Shown in pieces: positions 9,131-16,883 of a stretch of DNA of 64,000 nt. The translations under genes were made by a program, and so were the position numbers. The stretch lies in assembly GCA_024235635.1 (NCBI GenBank), contig JACKMA010000009.1, positions 248,001 through 312,000 on the forward strand, written 5' to 3'. Below the pieces are notes generated by a model. It searched no databases. It was not told the DNA's origin and was given only the letters and a program-made list of their open reading frames with translations. Origin of the DNA: Zoogloeaceae bacterium. GTDB lineage: Bacteria > Pseudomonadota > Gammaproteobacteria > Burkholderiales > Rhodocyclaceae. Position 1 is the stretch's first letter. Each line of letters opens with the position of its first letter.

Positions 9131-10039
9131 CTAGTGCGCCGCAACGTCCAGCCGATGCACCTGGGTGCCGCTCCAGCAGTCCTCGGCGACCGTGCCGGTA
9201 CGCCGGAACTCCGCCTCGCCGGCCTTGGCGACGTCATCGTTCCAAAGCACGAAATTGACGACGAAGGCACGATCGATATAGGCGCGGCCGAGGTAGAAAC
9301 CGGGTCTGACCATGCGGATCTCGTCGCGGATCGCGAAGCCGTCGCGCCCGGCCATGACGTCGGGCATGCGCCGGTACCCCGGCAGTTCGTCGGTAAAGGC
9401 GTAGTCGATGATGATCGACTCGCGCCGACCGTCGAGCAGACTCTGGCCGCAATACAGGCGGGCCGGGAACAGCAGCCACTGGTCCCGGCCGCCAACCTCG
9501 ATCTTGGTCAGCGGATTGGCCGTGCCACCGTCGTCAACGAGTCCGACCCGCTTGAGTGGTCGCAGGTCCTCGATGCGGTTGCGCAGCAGGCGCTGGTCGC
9601 GATAGAAGACCTTTCCCTTCCACAGCAGCTCGCCGATCGCATCGAGCTTGCGGCCGGCGACATTGACCAGCAGGCCCTTCAAGCCACCGCCGGCGATCTC
9701 GGACAGCCGCAGCTTGCCGCTGATGCCACGCGGAAAGAACAGATCGCCCTCGAAGGGGCCGTCCGGAATCGGGCCGGCCGACAGCCGCGCGTAGATCTGG
9801 TCGATCTGTTCCTGTTCGAGCAGCGACAGCAGTTCCGGCGTGATGCGGTAGAGATCCGCGACCGACAGCGGATGATCGTGCTCGACTGCGGCGAAGTCCG
9901 GCTTGGCCGAATGGGCCTCGCCGTACGCCGCAAACGGGAAGTCGACCTCGAATTCCTTCTTCTTGCGCTTTTCTTCCTGACCGCAGCCGGCGACCAGCGT
10001 GCAGGCAACGAGGGCGATCGCGAATCGCTTGATCTGCAT
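9131..10039 (-). CDS. Predicted lipoprotein in multi-cytochrome operon
   Basis: 302 residues. The N-terminus is a lipoprotein signal (lipobox LVAG/C, acylated Cys19), followed by a charged KRKKKEFE stretch, so it should be anchored in a membrane facing the periplasm. The body holds no haem site. Its C-terminal half has alternating hydrophobic strands (for instance SIIIDYAF, IRDEIRMVRPGFYLGRAYI) that suggest a beta-barrel or lipocalin-like fold, but I do not recognise the family. The ATG at 10039 is chosen over an upstream in-frame start at 10150 because it gives the signal peptide and has GGAGAGA before it. It lies 14 bases from the 859-residue cytochrome gene and is likely co-transcribed. 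Confidence 0.65.
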   Translation of the reverse strand: MQIKRFAIALVACTLVAGCGQEEKRKKKEFEVDFPFAAYGEAHSAKPDFAAVEHDHPLSVADLYRITPELLSLLEQEQIDQIYARLSAGPIPDGPFEGDLFFPRGISGKLRLSEIAGGGLKGLLVNVAGRKLDAIGELLWKGKVFYRDQRLLRNRIEDLRPLKRVGLVDDGGTANPLTKIEVGGRDQWLLFPARLYCGQSLLDGRRESIIIDYAFTDELPGYRRMPDVMAGRDGFAIRDEIRMVRPGFYLGRAYIDRAFVVNFVLWNDDVAKAGEAEFRRTGTVAEDCWSGTQVHRLDVAAH

Positions 10040-10053
10040 GGCGTCTCTCCGCT

Positions 10054-12633
10054 TCACAGGGTTGCCAGAAAGGCGGTCAACGCCTTCTTGTCGGCGTCGG
10101 ACAGGCCCTCGCCGAAGCGATGGCCGGCGTTCTCGACCTCGGCGAAGCAACTGCTATAGACCTGTTTGACCAGGTAGGGCCGCTTCTTCAGCGCTTCGAC
10201 CAGCCCGTTCGGCGACTTGCGGACCTCCTTGACGATCGCCTTCAGGTCGGCGAGCACCTGCTTGCCCTCGCGCGCGCCCAGGCGCTGCGCGAGGCGGGCT
10301 TCAACCTCGTCGGGCTTGAACTTGGCCTGCACCAGGTCGACCACGAATTCCTTGTGGCGGAAGTTGCCGATGGTGCCGGCGGTGACACCACGACCGTCGA
10401 TCTCCGCCGGAATCGTCAGCTGGAAGCCGAGCAGCCGCTCCTTGTCGGTGCCGTCCCATAGCCTCGGGCCGACACGCAGCGTGACATCCTCGTTGAGCAG
10501 GGTGACCTTCGGAATGCGCCGGTCGGGATTCAGCAGCGCGTCCATCGAGCGCTTGTAGAGGTCGAACCGTCCTGCCACGCTGGGATCGTAAGGAACGCAT
10601 CCGGGCTGCTGGTCGGGCGGCAACAGGCGGATGCTGCTGCCATCGACATAGCGGGGGCGCATCGCATAGAAATCGTTCGCGGCGTTCGCCGGCTTGCCGC
10701 AGATCTCGGGTCCGATCGCATTGTTGTGCATGAACGGGGCGTGGGCCCACAGGTTCAACAGTGAGATGTTGCGGTAGTAGCCGCGGCCGCCGTCGGCCGG
10801 CTCGGTGATGTTCGGGTCGGGTGGCTGCCCGCGCAGGGTCTCCGAACCGTATTGCTGCCAGATGTGCCCGGCCACGTGGTTCGAGTGCAGTGCCCGGCAA
10901 CGGAACGTGCCGACCTCCGAAACCGGCGTCGGACGATCGTTGCCGAGCCAGTCGGCGCGCAGGCCGCTGGCCTCGTCGACGCGATGGAAGTCGAGTCCGC
11001 TGGTCTGGCCGGTGGCCACCGCCGGCTGGCTGGAATGACAACGCGCGCAGTTCGCGGCGAAGACCCGGGCGCCGCGGGCGACCGCGCCGTCGCCGAATTC
11101 ACTTTCGAGGTCGGCAATGAAATCGCCTTCGGTGTACTCGGCGCGCGGATTGAAGGACTTCAGGTCGTTCTCACGGGCAACTCGCAGATCGCTGGCATGG
11201 GCCTCGGCCGACAGGAAGAAGTCGAGGATGTTCTGCAACCGGTCCTCGATCGCCCGGAAATTCGGGCAGTCGCGCCGGCATTGGCCAATGTCGAACGGGG
11301 TCTGGCCGTAGCCGCGCTGCTGCGGGTCGACCACCCTGAGATCGGTGAGGTGGTTGACCCAGCACTGTTCCGAACAGGATCCGATGTTGAAATAGACGCG
11401 CTGGATCGCTTCCAGGGCACCGATCGAGTCCTCGCCACCCTTCAGTATGTGATGTACGGTCTCGTCCTGCAGGCTCTTCGACCAGCACTTGCCATCGCGC
11501 CCCGGTTCGCACCAGCAGGTATCGGTATTCTGACCGTCGCAGCGCTTCGCCTTGCGCCACTTCAGCACCGACTCTCCGGCAAACACTGGACGGCGGGCAA
11601 TGTTGATCAGCGCATTGATCGTGCCCGGATTGTTCACCTGATCGTTGGGAATCGCCGAGGTGTCGGAGGTGCCGGGCCGGGCGTGGGCGAACATCTGCCA
11701 CTCCAGCGTGTTGCTGGGCATGCCCGAGACCATGACCTCGGAGATGCGGGTGTACTGGTTGCCGATCAGGCCGACGATGTTTTCCCAGCGCGGGCGCGAC
11801 GGGTCATCGGGCGGGTTCGTCGGGTCGAATGCGATGTGGCAGGCGCCGCAGGAGGTGCCGATCAGGAATGGCGGTTCGATCGAGCCGTCCCACAGACGGC
11901 TCTTGGCCGGCTCGTGTTCGCCGCCGGCGGCGGCGATCCGCTGGTTGTAGCCCTGCCAGCTGCCGGCGCGGCCGTTGACGGCGAGCCAGCGCGCGCGGTC
12001 GAAACGGGGGTTCGGAAACTTGCGGATGCCGAGCGCGCCGGTGGAGGTTCCGAACTTGAGGTCGCAGGCGGCCTGGCGCTGGTCCTGCGGCCCATGCACG
12101 TCGCCTTCGGCAAGCGGCGCATCACGGAAATCGCAGGCCGGGTCGCGATAGCCCTGCCTGCCGACGTACGACAACAGTTGTTCGTCCCCGGGGCACCAGT
12201 CGAGGCCGTAGGTCTCGTCCAGGCTCCTGGCCGGACAGCCGAGCGAGCCCGGCGTGCAGCAGCTCGGATCGTTGATCGCACCCCAGGCCGCGAAGCGGTC
12301 GCCGCGTTGGTCCGAGCGCAGCACCCGGAACCAGTCGATCATGACGCCGACCCGTTGCTGGAAGACGTAGGTATGGAAGCGGTCGTTGCCGGCCGTCGCC
12401 TTGAACCAGATCAGCCGCCCAGCACATTCGGAGTCGTTCAGGCCTTCGCGGGCGCAGGCCTCGTAATAGGGAACGTCCTGCTCATGCACGACCGCACGGC
12501 CGGCGACCTGGGTCGGTCCCTGGTCGCGCACCCATTCCGGCGCTGCTTCGGGCGGCTGGGCGAGTGCCGACGGGCAGATCCACGCAAGCGTGGCGACTGT
12601 GAGGGCACGGATCAACTGCGTTGCGGCTTTCAT
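10054..12633 (-). CDS. Large cysteine-rich di-haem c-type cytochrome (first gene of operon)
   Basis: 859 residues with a signal peptide (cleaved near SALA/QPP, residue 26). There are two haem c motifs, CGACH (262-266) and CARCH (529-533), about 270 residues apart as in RoxA-like di-haem oxygenases. It also has more than 20 further cysteines, probably disulfides. Between the haems is a conserved-looking block (ENIVGLIGNQYTRISE, then GTSDTSAIPNDQVNNPGTIN); after haem two comes LWAHAPFMHNNAIG, the counterpart of APYLHNGSVP in the operon's smaller cytochromes. The reaction is unknown. ATG 12633 has GGGAGG upstream and gives the signal peptide. It is the promoter-proximal gene of the five. No sigma-54 site is visible before it, unlike the neighbouring alcohol-oxidation genes. 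Confidence 0.7.
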   Translation of the reverse strand: MKAATQLIRALTVATLAWICPSALAQPPEAAPEWVRDQGPTQVAGRAVVHEQDVPYYEACAREGLNDSECAGRLIWFKATAGNDRFHTYVFQQRVGVMIDWFRVLRSDQRGDRFAAWGAINDPSCCTPGSLGCPARSLDETYGLDWCPGDEQLLSYVGRQGYRDPACDFRDAPLAEGDVHGPQDQRQAACDLKFGTSTGALGIRKFPNPRFDRARWLAVNGRAGSWQGYNQRIAAAGGEHEPAKSRLWDGSIEPPFLIGTSCGACHIAFDPTNPPDDPSRPRWENIVGLIGNQYTRISEVMVSGMPSNTLEWQMFAHARPGTSDTSAIPNDQVNNPGTINALINIARRPVFAGESVLKWRKAKRCDGQNTDTCWCEPGRDGKCWSKSLQDETVHHILKGGEDSIGALEAIQRVYFNIGSCSEQCWVNHLTDLRVVDPQQRGYGQTPFDIGQCRRDCPNFRAIEDRLQNILDFFLSAEAHASDLRVARENDLKSFNPRAEYTEGDFIADLESEFGDGAVARGARVFAANCARCHSSQPAVATGQTSGLDFHRVDEASGLRADWLGNDRPTPVSEVGTFRCRALHSNHVAGHIWQQYGSETLRGQPPDPNITEPADGGRGYYRNISLLNLWAHAPFMHNNAIGPEICGKPANAANDFYAMRPRYVDGSSIRLLPPDQQPGCVPYDPSVAGRFDLYKRSMDALLNPDRRIPKVTLLNEDVTLRVGPRLWDGTDKERLLGFQLTIPAEIDGRGVTAGTIGNFRHKEFVVDLVQAKFKPDEVEARLAQRLGAREGKQVLADLKAIVKEVRKSPNGLVEALKKRPYLVKQVYSSCFAEVENAGHRFGEGLSDADKKALTAFLATL

Positions 12634-12718
12634 GAAACCTCCCGCTCGGGGCAATGACGTCCATCCCCCCGGCGGCGGCCACGAAGCCGTTCAGCCGATG
12701 CTACCTGGGGGTCCTGGC

Positions 12719-12745
12719 GATGGGCTGCGCCGAGCGCAGCCCATC
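12719..12745. repeat. Perfect inverted repeat (11-bp arms, 5-base loop)
   Basis: GATGGGCTGCG and CGCAGCCCATC flank CCGAG. No T-run follows on either strand, so it is not a standard terminator. It lies 86 bases upstream of the 859-residue cytochrome start and could be an operator or an mRNA leader hairpin. Confidence 0.5.
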
Positions 12746-13025
12746 GCAAGCCTGTCGGTCGATTGCTGCGGCGCAGCGATCACTGCCGTCGCGCCCTGCA
12801 ACACTTTTTTATTCTCGGTAAGTACATTAGTAGCATGACCGAATGGCATTTCAATTGGCGTGACCGCAAAACCGTGCGATATGCCATAGAAGGGGGTCGG
12901 CGCCTGCCGGAATTTGGCGCGACCGTCATGCAATTTCGATAGGAAAGCAGGCCTCGGGGCGCTCTGCACTCATGCCCTGGCGGCGGACGAAGCCAGGCGA
13001 CGGCGCCGTCGATGCGTCCGTCGAC

Positions 13026-13056
13026 GAAAAACGGGCGCTGCCTCGGCAGCGCCCGT
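13026..13056 (-). terminator. Rho-independent terminator of the cytochrome c gene
   Basis: Stem ACGGGCGCTGCC / GGCAGCGCCCGT (13031-13042 with 13045-13056), followed on the minus strand by a run of T. It is 21 bases past the cytochrome c stop and separates that gene from the five-gene operon. Confidence 0.85.
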
Positions 13057-13077
13057 CGGATCCGTTGCGCGCGTCGC

Positions 13078-13461
13078 CTACTGACCGAGCGACAGGATCC
13101 AGCTCACCAGCAGGCGGGCATCGGTCTCCTTGATCGCCGACGCGTTGGGCGGCATCGAAAGACCGCTGACCTTGCCTTTCCAGTGGCTGCTGTAGGGGCT
13201 CGATCCTTCGAGCACGACCCGGGTCAGGAAATCCTGCGCACCGGGCTTGCCGCGGTACTGGGCGGCCACGTCCTGCCAGGCCGGTCCGATCGGGTCCATG
13301 CCTTTCGGGCCGGGCTTGCCGGCTTCGACCGAGTGGCAGGTCAGGCAGCCGCTCGAAGCCGCGAGTTTCTTCATCGCCTCGTCGTTCTCGCCGCCCGCGA
13401 CGGCCGTACCCGCGACGGCCATGGCGACTGTCGCGAGCATCGTTGTGATAGCAACTCTCAT
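13078..13461 (-). CDS. Small soluble cytochrome c, likely electron acceptor of the PQQ dehydrogenase
   Basis: 127 residues with signal peptide 1-22 (AVA/GGEND) and one haem c site, CLTCH (39-43). The distal ligand is probably Met103 in GLSMPPNA, the usual class I pattern. Such proteins (cytochrome c550/c551, ExaB-like) take electrons from quinoprotein alcohol dehydrogenases in the periplasm. The dehydrogenase gene lies directly upstream on the same strand, supporting that pairing. The ATG at 13461 has AGGAGG upstream; an in-frame start at 13506 would spoil the signal peptide. A sigma-54 promoter at 13672-13687 gives a leader of about 200 bases, and a terminator follows the gene. Confidence 0.85.
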   Translation of the reverse strand: MRVAITTMLATVAMAVAGTAVAGGENDEAMKKLAASSGCLTCHSVEAGKPGPKGMDPIGPAWQDVAAQYRGKPGAQDFLTRVVLEGSSPYSSHWKGKVSGLSMPPNASAIKETDARLLVSWILSLGQ

Positions 13462-13671
13462 CTGAAACCTCCTGACGGATTGTCGTTGAAAACCGCGCTT
13501 CCGCATCCGGGGTCATGATGCCGGCGGAGTCCGCCCGCACGCCCCGCATACACAAAATCAAAACTCACCCGGACCGCACACCGACCTTGCCATTCGACGC
13601 CATGACGGCGCTGGACAAGACCCGTGCATGCGTTGCAAAAGTGTGCCATCGAGGACAGTTTGCTCTGATGC

Positions 13672-13687
13672 TGCAACAGTCATGCCA
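13672..13687 (-). promoter_or_regulatory. Sigma-54 promoter of the cytochrome c gene
   Basis: On the minus strand TGGCAT-N5-TTGCA, one mismatch (C to T) from consensus with correct 10-base GG/GC spacing. The predicted start is near 13661. A second near-match at 13634-13648 has one base too few between the doublets and is less likely. Confidence 0.7.
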
Positions 13688-13787
13688 ATTGCAACGAGTG
13701 GGTGTCGCGCCGGAGATCGGCGCCCACAGGTCCGGCCAACGTTCGCGCAGATCCGGTATTCCTGCCTGCCGCCGCACCAAAGACAGC

Positions 13788-13840
13788 GGCACGACAGCGC
13801 ATGCTGCCGTGCCGCCGCTGCCCGGGTCGTACACCCGGGC
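13788..13840 (-). terminator. Tandem hairpins after the PQQ dehydrogenase gene
   Basis: The proximal hairpin (13820-13840) has 8-bp perfect arms GCCCGGGT/ACCCGGGC and starts 12 bases past the stop. The distal one (13788-13813) pairs GGCACG-A-CAGC with GCTG-C-CGTGCC. Neither has a strong T-run, so they may be weak terminators or 3' end stabilisers. Confidence 0.45.
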
Positions 13841-13852
13841 CCTGCTCGTCGA

Positions 13853-15640
13853 TCAGGACTTGTGCAGTTTGAACACCCAGATCGAGCCACCCTGCTCGAG
13901 GTAGTTCACGCGCTTGGCGACGTCACCACCCCACAGCGGAACGGCGCCGCCCCAACCGGCCGAAACGGCGATGTACTGCTCACCGTCCTGTTCCCAGGTG
14001 ATCGGCGGCGCAACGATGCCGGTACCGACCTGGAAGCTCCACAGCTCCTTGCCGGTCTTGGCATCGAGTGCCTTGAAGTAGCCTTCGGGCGTGCCGTAGA
14101 AGGTCAGGCCACCGGCGGTCGTCAGCACGCCGCCCCACAATGGCGCGTAGTTCTTGTTTTCCCAGACGATCTTGCCAGCCACCGGGTCAACCGCGCGGAG
14201 CACGCCGATGTAGTCTTCGTGCAGCGCCTTGATGGTGAAGCCGGCGCCGAGGTAGGCGGCACCCTTCTTGTACGAGACCGGCTCGTTCCAGATCTCCATG
14301 CCCCACTCGTTGGCCGGCACGTAGAACAGGCCGGTCTTCGGGTTGTAGGCAATCTGCATCTGGTTCTTGCCGCCGAGGAAGGACGGCACCGCAAACACGA
14401 CTTCGCCCTTCTTGCCGTCGGAGGAGGCCGACGGATTGCCCGGACGGTTCGAGTCGACGTAGACCGGCCGCCCGGTCGCGAGATCGATCTTCTCGGCCCA
14501 GCTGATCTCGTTGACGAACGGGAAGGCGTTCAGCAGTTTGCCGTTGGTGCGGTCATTGACGAAGAAGAAGCCATTGCGGTCGGCCTTGCCGCCGGCCTTG
14601 ATGACCTTGCCCGACTTGGGATCCTTGTAGTCGAACGAGACGAACTCGTTGACACCATCGAAGTCCCAGCCGTCGTGCGGCGTATTCTGGTAGTGCCAGA
14701 CGATCTTGCCGGTATCGGGATTGATCGCCACCGTCGACGACGAGAACAGGTTGTCGCCCGGACGCAGGTGACTGTTCCACGGCGCCGGGTTGCCGGTACC
14801 GGCGAAGATCAGGTTGGTCTCGGGATCGTAGGTTGCCCCGTTCCAGGTCGCCGAGCCACCGGTCTGCCAGAGATCGCCCGGCCAGGTCGCGTTCTTGGTG
14901 CCGGAGATACCGTTTTCGACCTTGTTGCCCTTGGCGTCGAACGTGTAGCCCATGTGGCCTTCGACCGTCGGCCGGATCCACTTCAGCTTGCCGGTCTTGG
15001 CGTCGCGCGCCTCGATGCGACCGACCACGCCGAACTCGCCACCCGACACGCCGGTGATGACCATGCCGTTGACGATGATCGGCGCTGCGGACATCGAGTA
15101 GCCGGCGGCGTAGTCATCCACCTTCTCGCGCCATACGCGCTTGCCGGTCTCGACGTCGAACGCCAGCAACTGGGCGTCGAGCGTGCCGAAGATCACCAGG
15201 TTGTCGTACAGGGCCGCACCGCGGTTGACGACGTCGCAGCAGGGCATGATGCCGTCGGGCAGGCGGTGCTCGTACTTCCACAGCTTCTTGCCGGTCTTGG
15301 CGTCGAAGGCGAACAGGCGGCTGTAGGAGGCGGTCACGAACAGGCGGCCGTCATGAACCAGCGGCTGGGCCTCCTGGCCGCGCTGCTTCTCGCCACCGTA
15401 CGACATCGTCCACGCCGGTACCAGGTTGCCGACGTTGCCGGCATTGACCTGTTCGAGCGGACTGTAGCGCTGTCCCTGCGTGCCGATGCCGAAGGAGACC
15501 ACGTCGCCGGTGGTCGTGGCGTCGTTCACGATGTCCGCATCGGTCACGCCGGCGCTGGCCGAGCCCCAGGCCAGAACCGAGGCCGCGATGACGCTCAACG
15601 TCAGGCTGCGGGCCGAACGAGTCTTGCTCCATTCTTTCAT
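13853..15640 (-). CDS. PQQ-dependent alcohol dehydrogenase, predicted lanthanide type
   Basis: 595-residue quinoprotein with signal peptide 1-30 (ASA/GVTD), so periplasmic. It oxidises primary alcohols to aldehydes with PQQ and passes electrons to cytochrome c. The eight-bladed propeller shows repeated W-motifs (AFDAKTGKKLWKYE, AFDVETGKRVW, ALDAKTGKELWSF). Key residues visible are the vicinal disulfide Cys134-Cys135, metal ligands Glu202 (GGEFG) and Asn284 (GTGNPAPWN), catalytic Asp326 and, two residues on, Asp328 (WDFDG). The extra Asp is the marker of XoxF/PedH-type rare-earth enzymes; calcium enzymes have Ala or Ser there. No cytochrome domain is fused. A TTG three bases upstream is in frame, but ATG 15640 sits correctly behind AGGAGG. 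It is transcribed from a sigma-54 promoter, divergent from tonB. Confidence 0.93.
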   Translation of the reverse strand: MKEWSKTRSARSLTLSVIAASVLAWGSASAGVTDADIVNDATTTGDVVSFGIGTQGQRYSPLEQVNAGNVGNLVPAWTMSYGGEKQRGQEAQPLVHDGRLFVTASYSRLFAFDAKTGKKLWKYEHRLPDGIMPCCDVVNRGAALYDNLVIFGTLDAQLLAFDVETGKRVWREKVDDYAAGYSMSAAPIIVNGMVITGVSGGEFGVVGRIEARDAKTGKLKWIRPTVEGHMGYTFDAKGNKVENGISGTKNATWPGDLWQTGGSATWNGATYDPETNLIFAGTGNPAPWNSHLRPGDNLFSSSTVAINPDTGKIVWHYQNTPHDGWDFDGVNEFVSFDYKDPKSGKVIKAGGKADRNGFFFVNDRTNGKLLNAFPFVNEISWAEKIDLATGRPVYVDSNRPGNPSASSDGKKGEVVFAVPSFLGGKNQMQIAYNPKTGLFYVPANEWGMEIWNEPVSYKKGAAYLGAGFTIKALHEDYIGVLRAVDPVAGKIVWENKNYAPLWGGVLTTAGGLTFYGTPEGYFKALDAKTGKELWSFQVGTGIVAPPITWEQDGEQYIAVSAGWGGAVPLWGGDVAKRVNYLEQGGSIWVFKLHKS

Positions 15641-15717
15641 CAAAATACCTCCTCACTTTTTTTCGGTGCCTCCCCGACCGCCCGGGTCCGGATCTGAGCG
15701 GGGTGCCAATCCTTCTG

Positions 15718-15733
15718 CGCAAGGGACATGCCA
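15718..15733 (-). promoter_or_regulatory. Sigma-54 promoter of the PQQ dehydrogenase gene
   Basis: On the minus strand TGGCAT-N5-TTGCG with the correct 10-base GG/GC spacing. The start would fall near 15707, 67 bases before the ATG, almost the same distance as for the solute-binding protein promoter at 308-323. Confidence 0.7.
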
Positions 15734-15902
15734 CTTGGCGACCCGCGGATTTTTGGATCCGGTTCTCGTGAAAATCGCCAGACAGGCAGTCCCGAAAACG
15801 GCCTGAAACGCGCGCCGGCAATAGGCTGGAGGCCCATACGCTTTGGTCTGTCGGCAGGCATCACGGCGACGCCGCGAGCCATATCGGCGCACCGTCGCCA
15901 GG

Positions 15903-15938
15903 TGCTCCGAAAGTTGCCAAGTGTTCCGAATTGAAACA
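15903..15938. promoter_or_regulatory. Candidate tandem activator sites between the divergent sigma-54 promoters
   Basis: The better copy, at 15922-15938, starts TGTTCCG and ends TGAAACA; its reverse complement matches the dyad at 618-634. A weaker copy starting TGCTCCGAA lies at 15903-15919, 19 bases away. The sites are about 75-110 bases from the tonB promoter and about 170-205 bases from the dehydrogenase promoter, normal distances for sigma-54 enhancers. Confidence 0.4.
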
Positions 15939-16009
15939 AGGCCGGCCCGACGCGGGACGCCCTGCCACCGCCGCCGGAAAATGGCGCCGCCGCAGTCGCG
16001 CGCTTTCGC

Positions 16010-16025
16010 TGGCACTGCGCTTGCA
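16010..16025 (+). promoter_or_regulatory. Sigma-54 promoter of the tonB operon
   Basis: TGGCAC-N5-TTGCA, a full consensus match with correct spacing. Start expected near 16036, 51 bases before the tonB ATG at 16087. This also argues against the longer in-frame start at 15931, which lies upstream of the promoter. Confidence 0.8.
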
Positions 16026-16086
16026 CCAGACTCCGTCTCTCGGATCAAGCCCAGCCCCGACCACTGCAGTGAGCCCGACCGCCCCG

Positions 16087-16857
16087 ATGCCCTCCCCGCG
16101 ACAGCAATCATTCGTCAGCCCGCGTGCGATGGTCGCGTTGCTGGCTTCGCTGCTGGTCCACGGCGCGCTGCTCGCGGTAATGCCGGACTGGAACGCCGCA
16201 CGCGAACCCGAGGCGCGATTCCTGCGCGCGTTCATGATCGATCCGCCGCGCGTCTCGCCACCGGATTTCGCGGTGCCACCGCCGATCGTCGAAGTGCCGC
16301 CACCGGTGTTCGATCCACCACCGCCGCCACCGCCGGTCGTCCAGCCGAAACCGAAACCGAAGCCCACGCCCAAGCAGAAGCCGGTCGCGAAACCAAGGCC
16401 GAAGCCGCCACCGGTGCGCAAGCCCGAGCCGGCATCGGTAGCGGAGGCGAAGCCCGTGCCGCCGTCAAGGTCCGAAGCGCCGACACCCGCGCCCGCGCCC
16501 GCGCCGGCACCGATGCCGCCACAACCAACGCCGGCCGCCACGCCCCCGCCGCCGGACCCACGACTGCTGACGCGCTACGGCGACACGCTGTCGGAGCACT
16601 TCGCCGGCGCTCAGACCTATCCCAGGCTGGCCGCGATGCGAGGGTGGGAGGGCGAAGTGCTGCTTCGACTCACCATAGGCCCCGGTGGCAACCTGCTGTC
16701 GGTGCGGGTATTGCGGTCGAGCGGGCACGAGATCCTCGACCGGCACGCCGTCGCTTTGGTCGAGGGCAGCGGCCCGCTGCCGCGGCCGCCGCGCGGCTTC
16801 GACCGGCAGGACCTCGAAATCACCGTGCCGGTGCGCTATCGTCTGCGATCCGGCTAG
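16087..16857 (+). CDS. tonB: Energy transducer TonB
   Basis: 256 residues. A short cytoplasmic start is followed by one membrane helix (about 15-33, AMVALLASLLVHGALLAVM), a long Pro/Lys-rich periplasmic spacer (about 55-155), and a C-terminal TonB domain (about 165-256, YPRLAAMRGWEGEVLLRL ... GHEILDRHAV). TonB couples the inner-membrane proton gradient to outer-membrane receptors. No exbB or exbD lies here, so it must use those of another locus. It is followed 26 bases later by its likely partner receptor, which suggests a dedicated pair. The ATG at 16087 fits the membrane helix and lies after the sigma-54 promoter; the ribosome site is weak. Confidence 0.85.
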   Translation: MPSPRQQSFVSPRAMVALLASLLVHGALLAVMPDWNAAREPEARFLRAFMIDPPRVSPPDFAVPPPIVEVPPPVFDPPPPPPPVVQPKPKPKPTPKQKPVAKPRPKPPPVRKPEPASVAEAKPVPPSRSEAPTPAPAPAPAPMPPQPTPAATPPPPDPRLLTRYGDTLSEHFAGAQTYPRLAAMRGWEGEVLLRLTIGPGGNLLSVRVLRSSGHEILDRHAVALVEGSGPLPRPPRGFDRQDLEITVPVRYRLRSG

Positions 16858-16883
16858 GCACGACTCCTGCTCCCGACAACGAG

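Larger units (their letters stand above)
12634..13077. other. Leader of the multi-cytochrome operon (non-coding)
   Basis: This 444-base region holds no convincing gene. It contains the terminator of the cytochrome c gene (13026-13056), an AT-richer patch at about 12800-12860 that may carry the operon promoter, and a perfect 11-bp-arm hairpin at 12719-12745. I could not find a good -35/-10 pair or a -24/-12 site reading toward 12633. Confidence 0.5.
15641..16086. other. Divergent control region, PQQ dehydrogenase / tonB
   Basis: This 446-base non-coding region carries sigma-54 promoters facing both ways (15718-15733 minus, 16010-16025 plus). Between them are candidate activator sites at 15903-15938. 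One set of bound activators could therefore serve both transcripts. A long open frame through it on the plus strand is an artefact of high GC. Confidence 0.65.

Noticed and set aside
12843..12858. TGGCAT-N5-TTGGC on the plus strand
   Set aside because: The essential GC doublet is replaced by GG, and no plus-strand gene follows.
13634..13648. Second sigma-54-like site before cytochrome c (TGGCAC ... TTGCA on the minus strand)
   Set aside because: Only 9 bases separate the GG and GC doublets; spacing of 10 is needed. The site at 13672-13687 has correct spacing.
15931..16086. In-frame N-terminal extension of TonB
   Set aside because: It would begin upstream of the sigma-54 promoter, places extra basic residues before the membrane helix and has no ribosome site.
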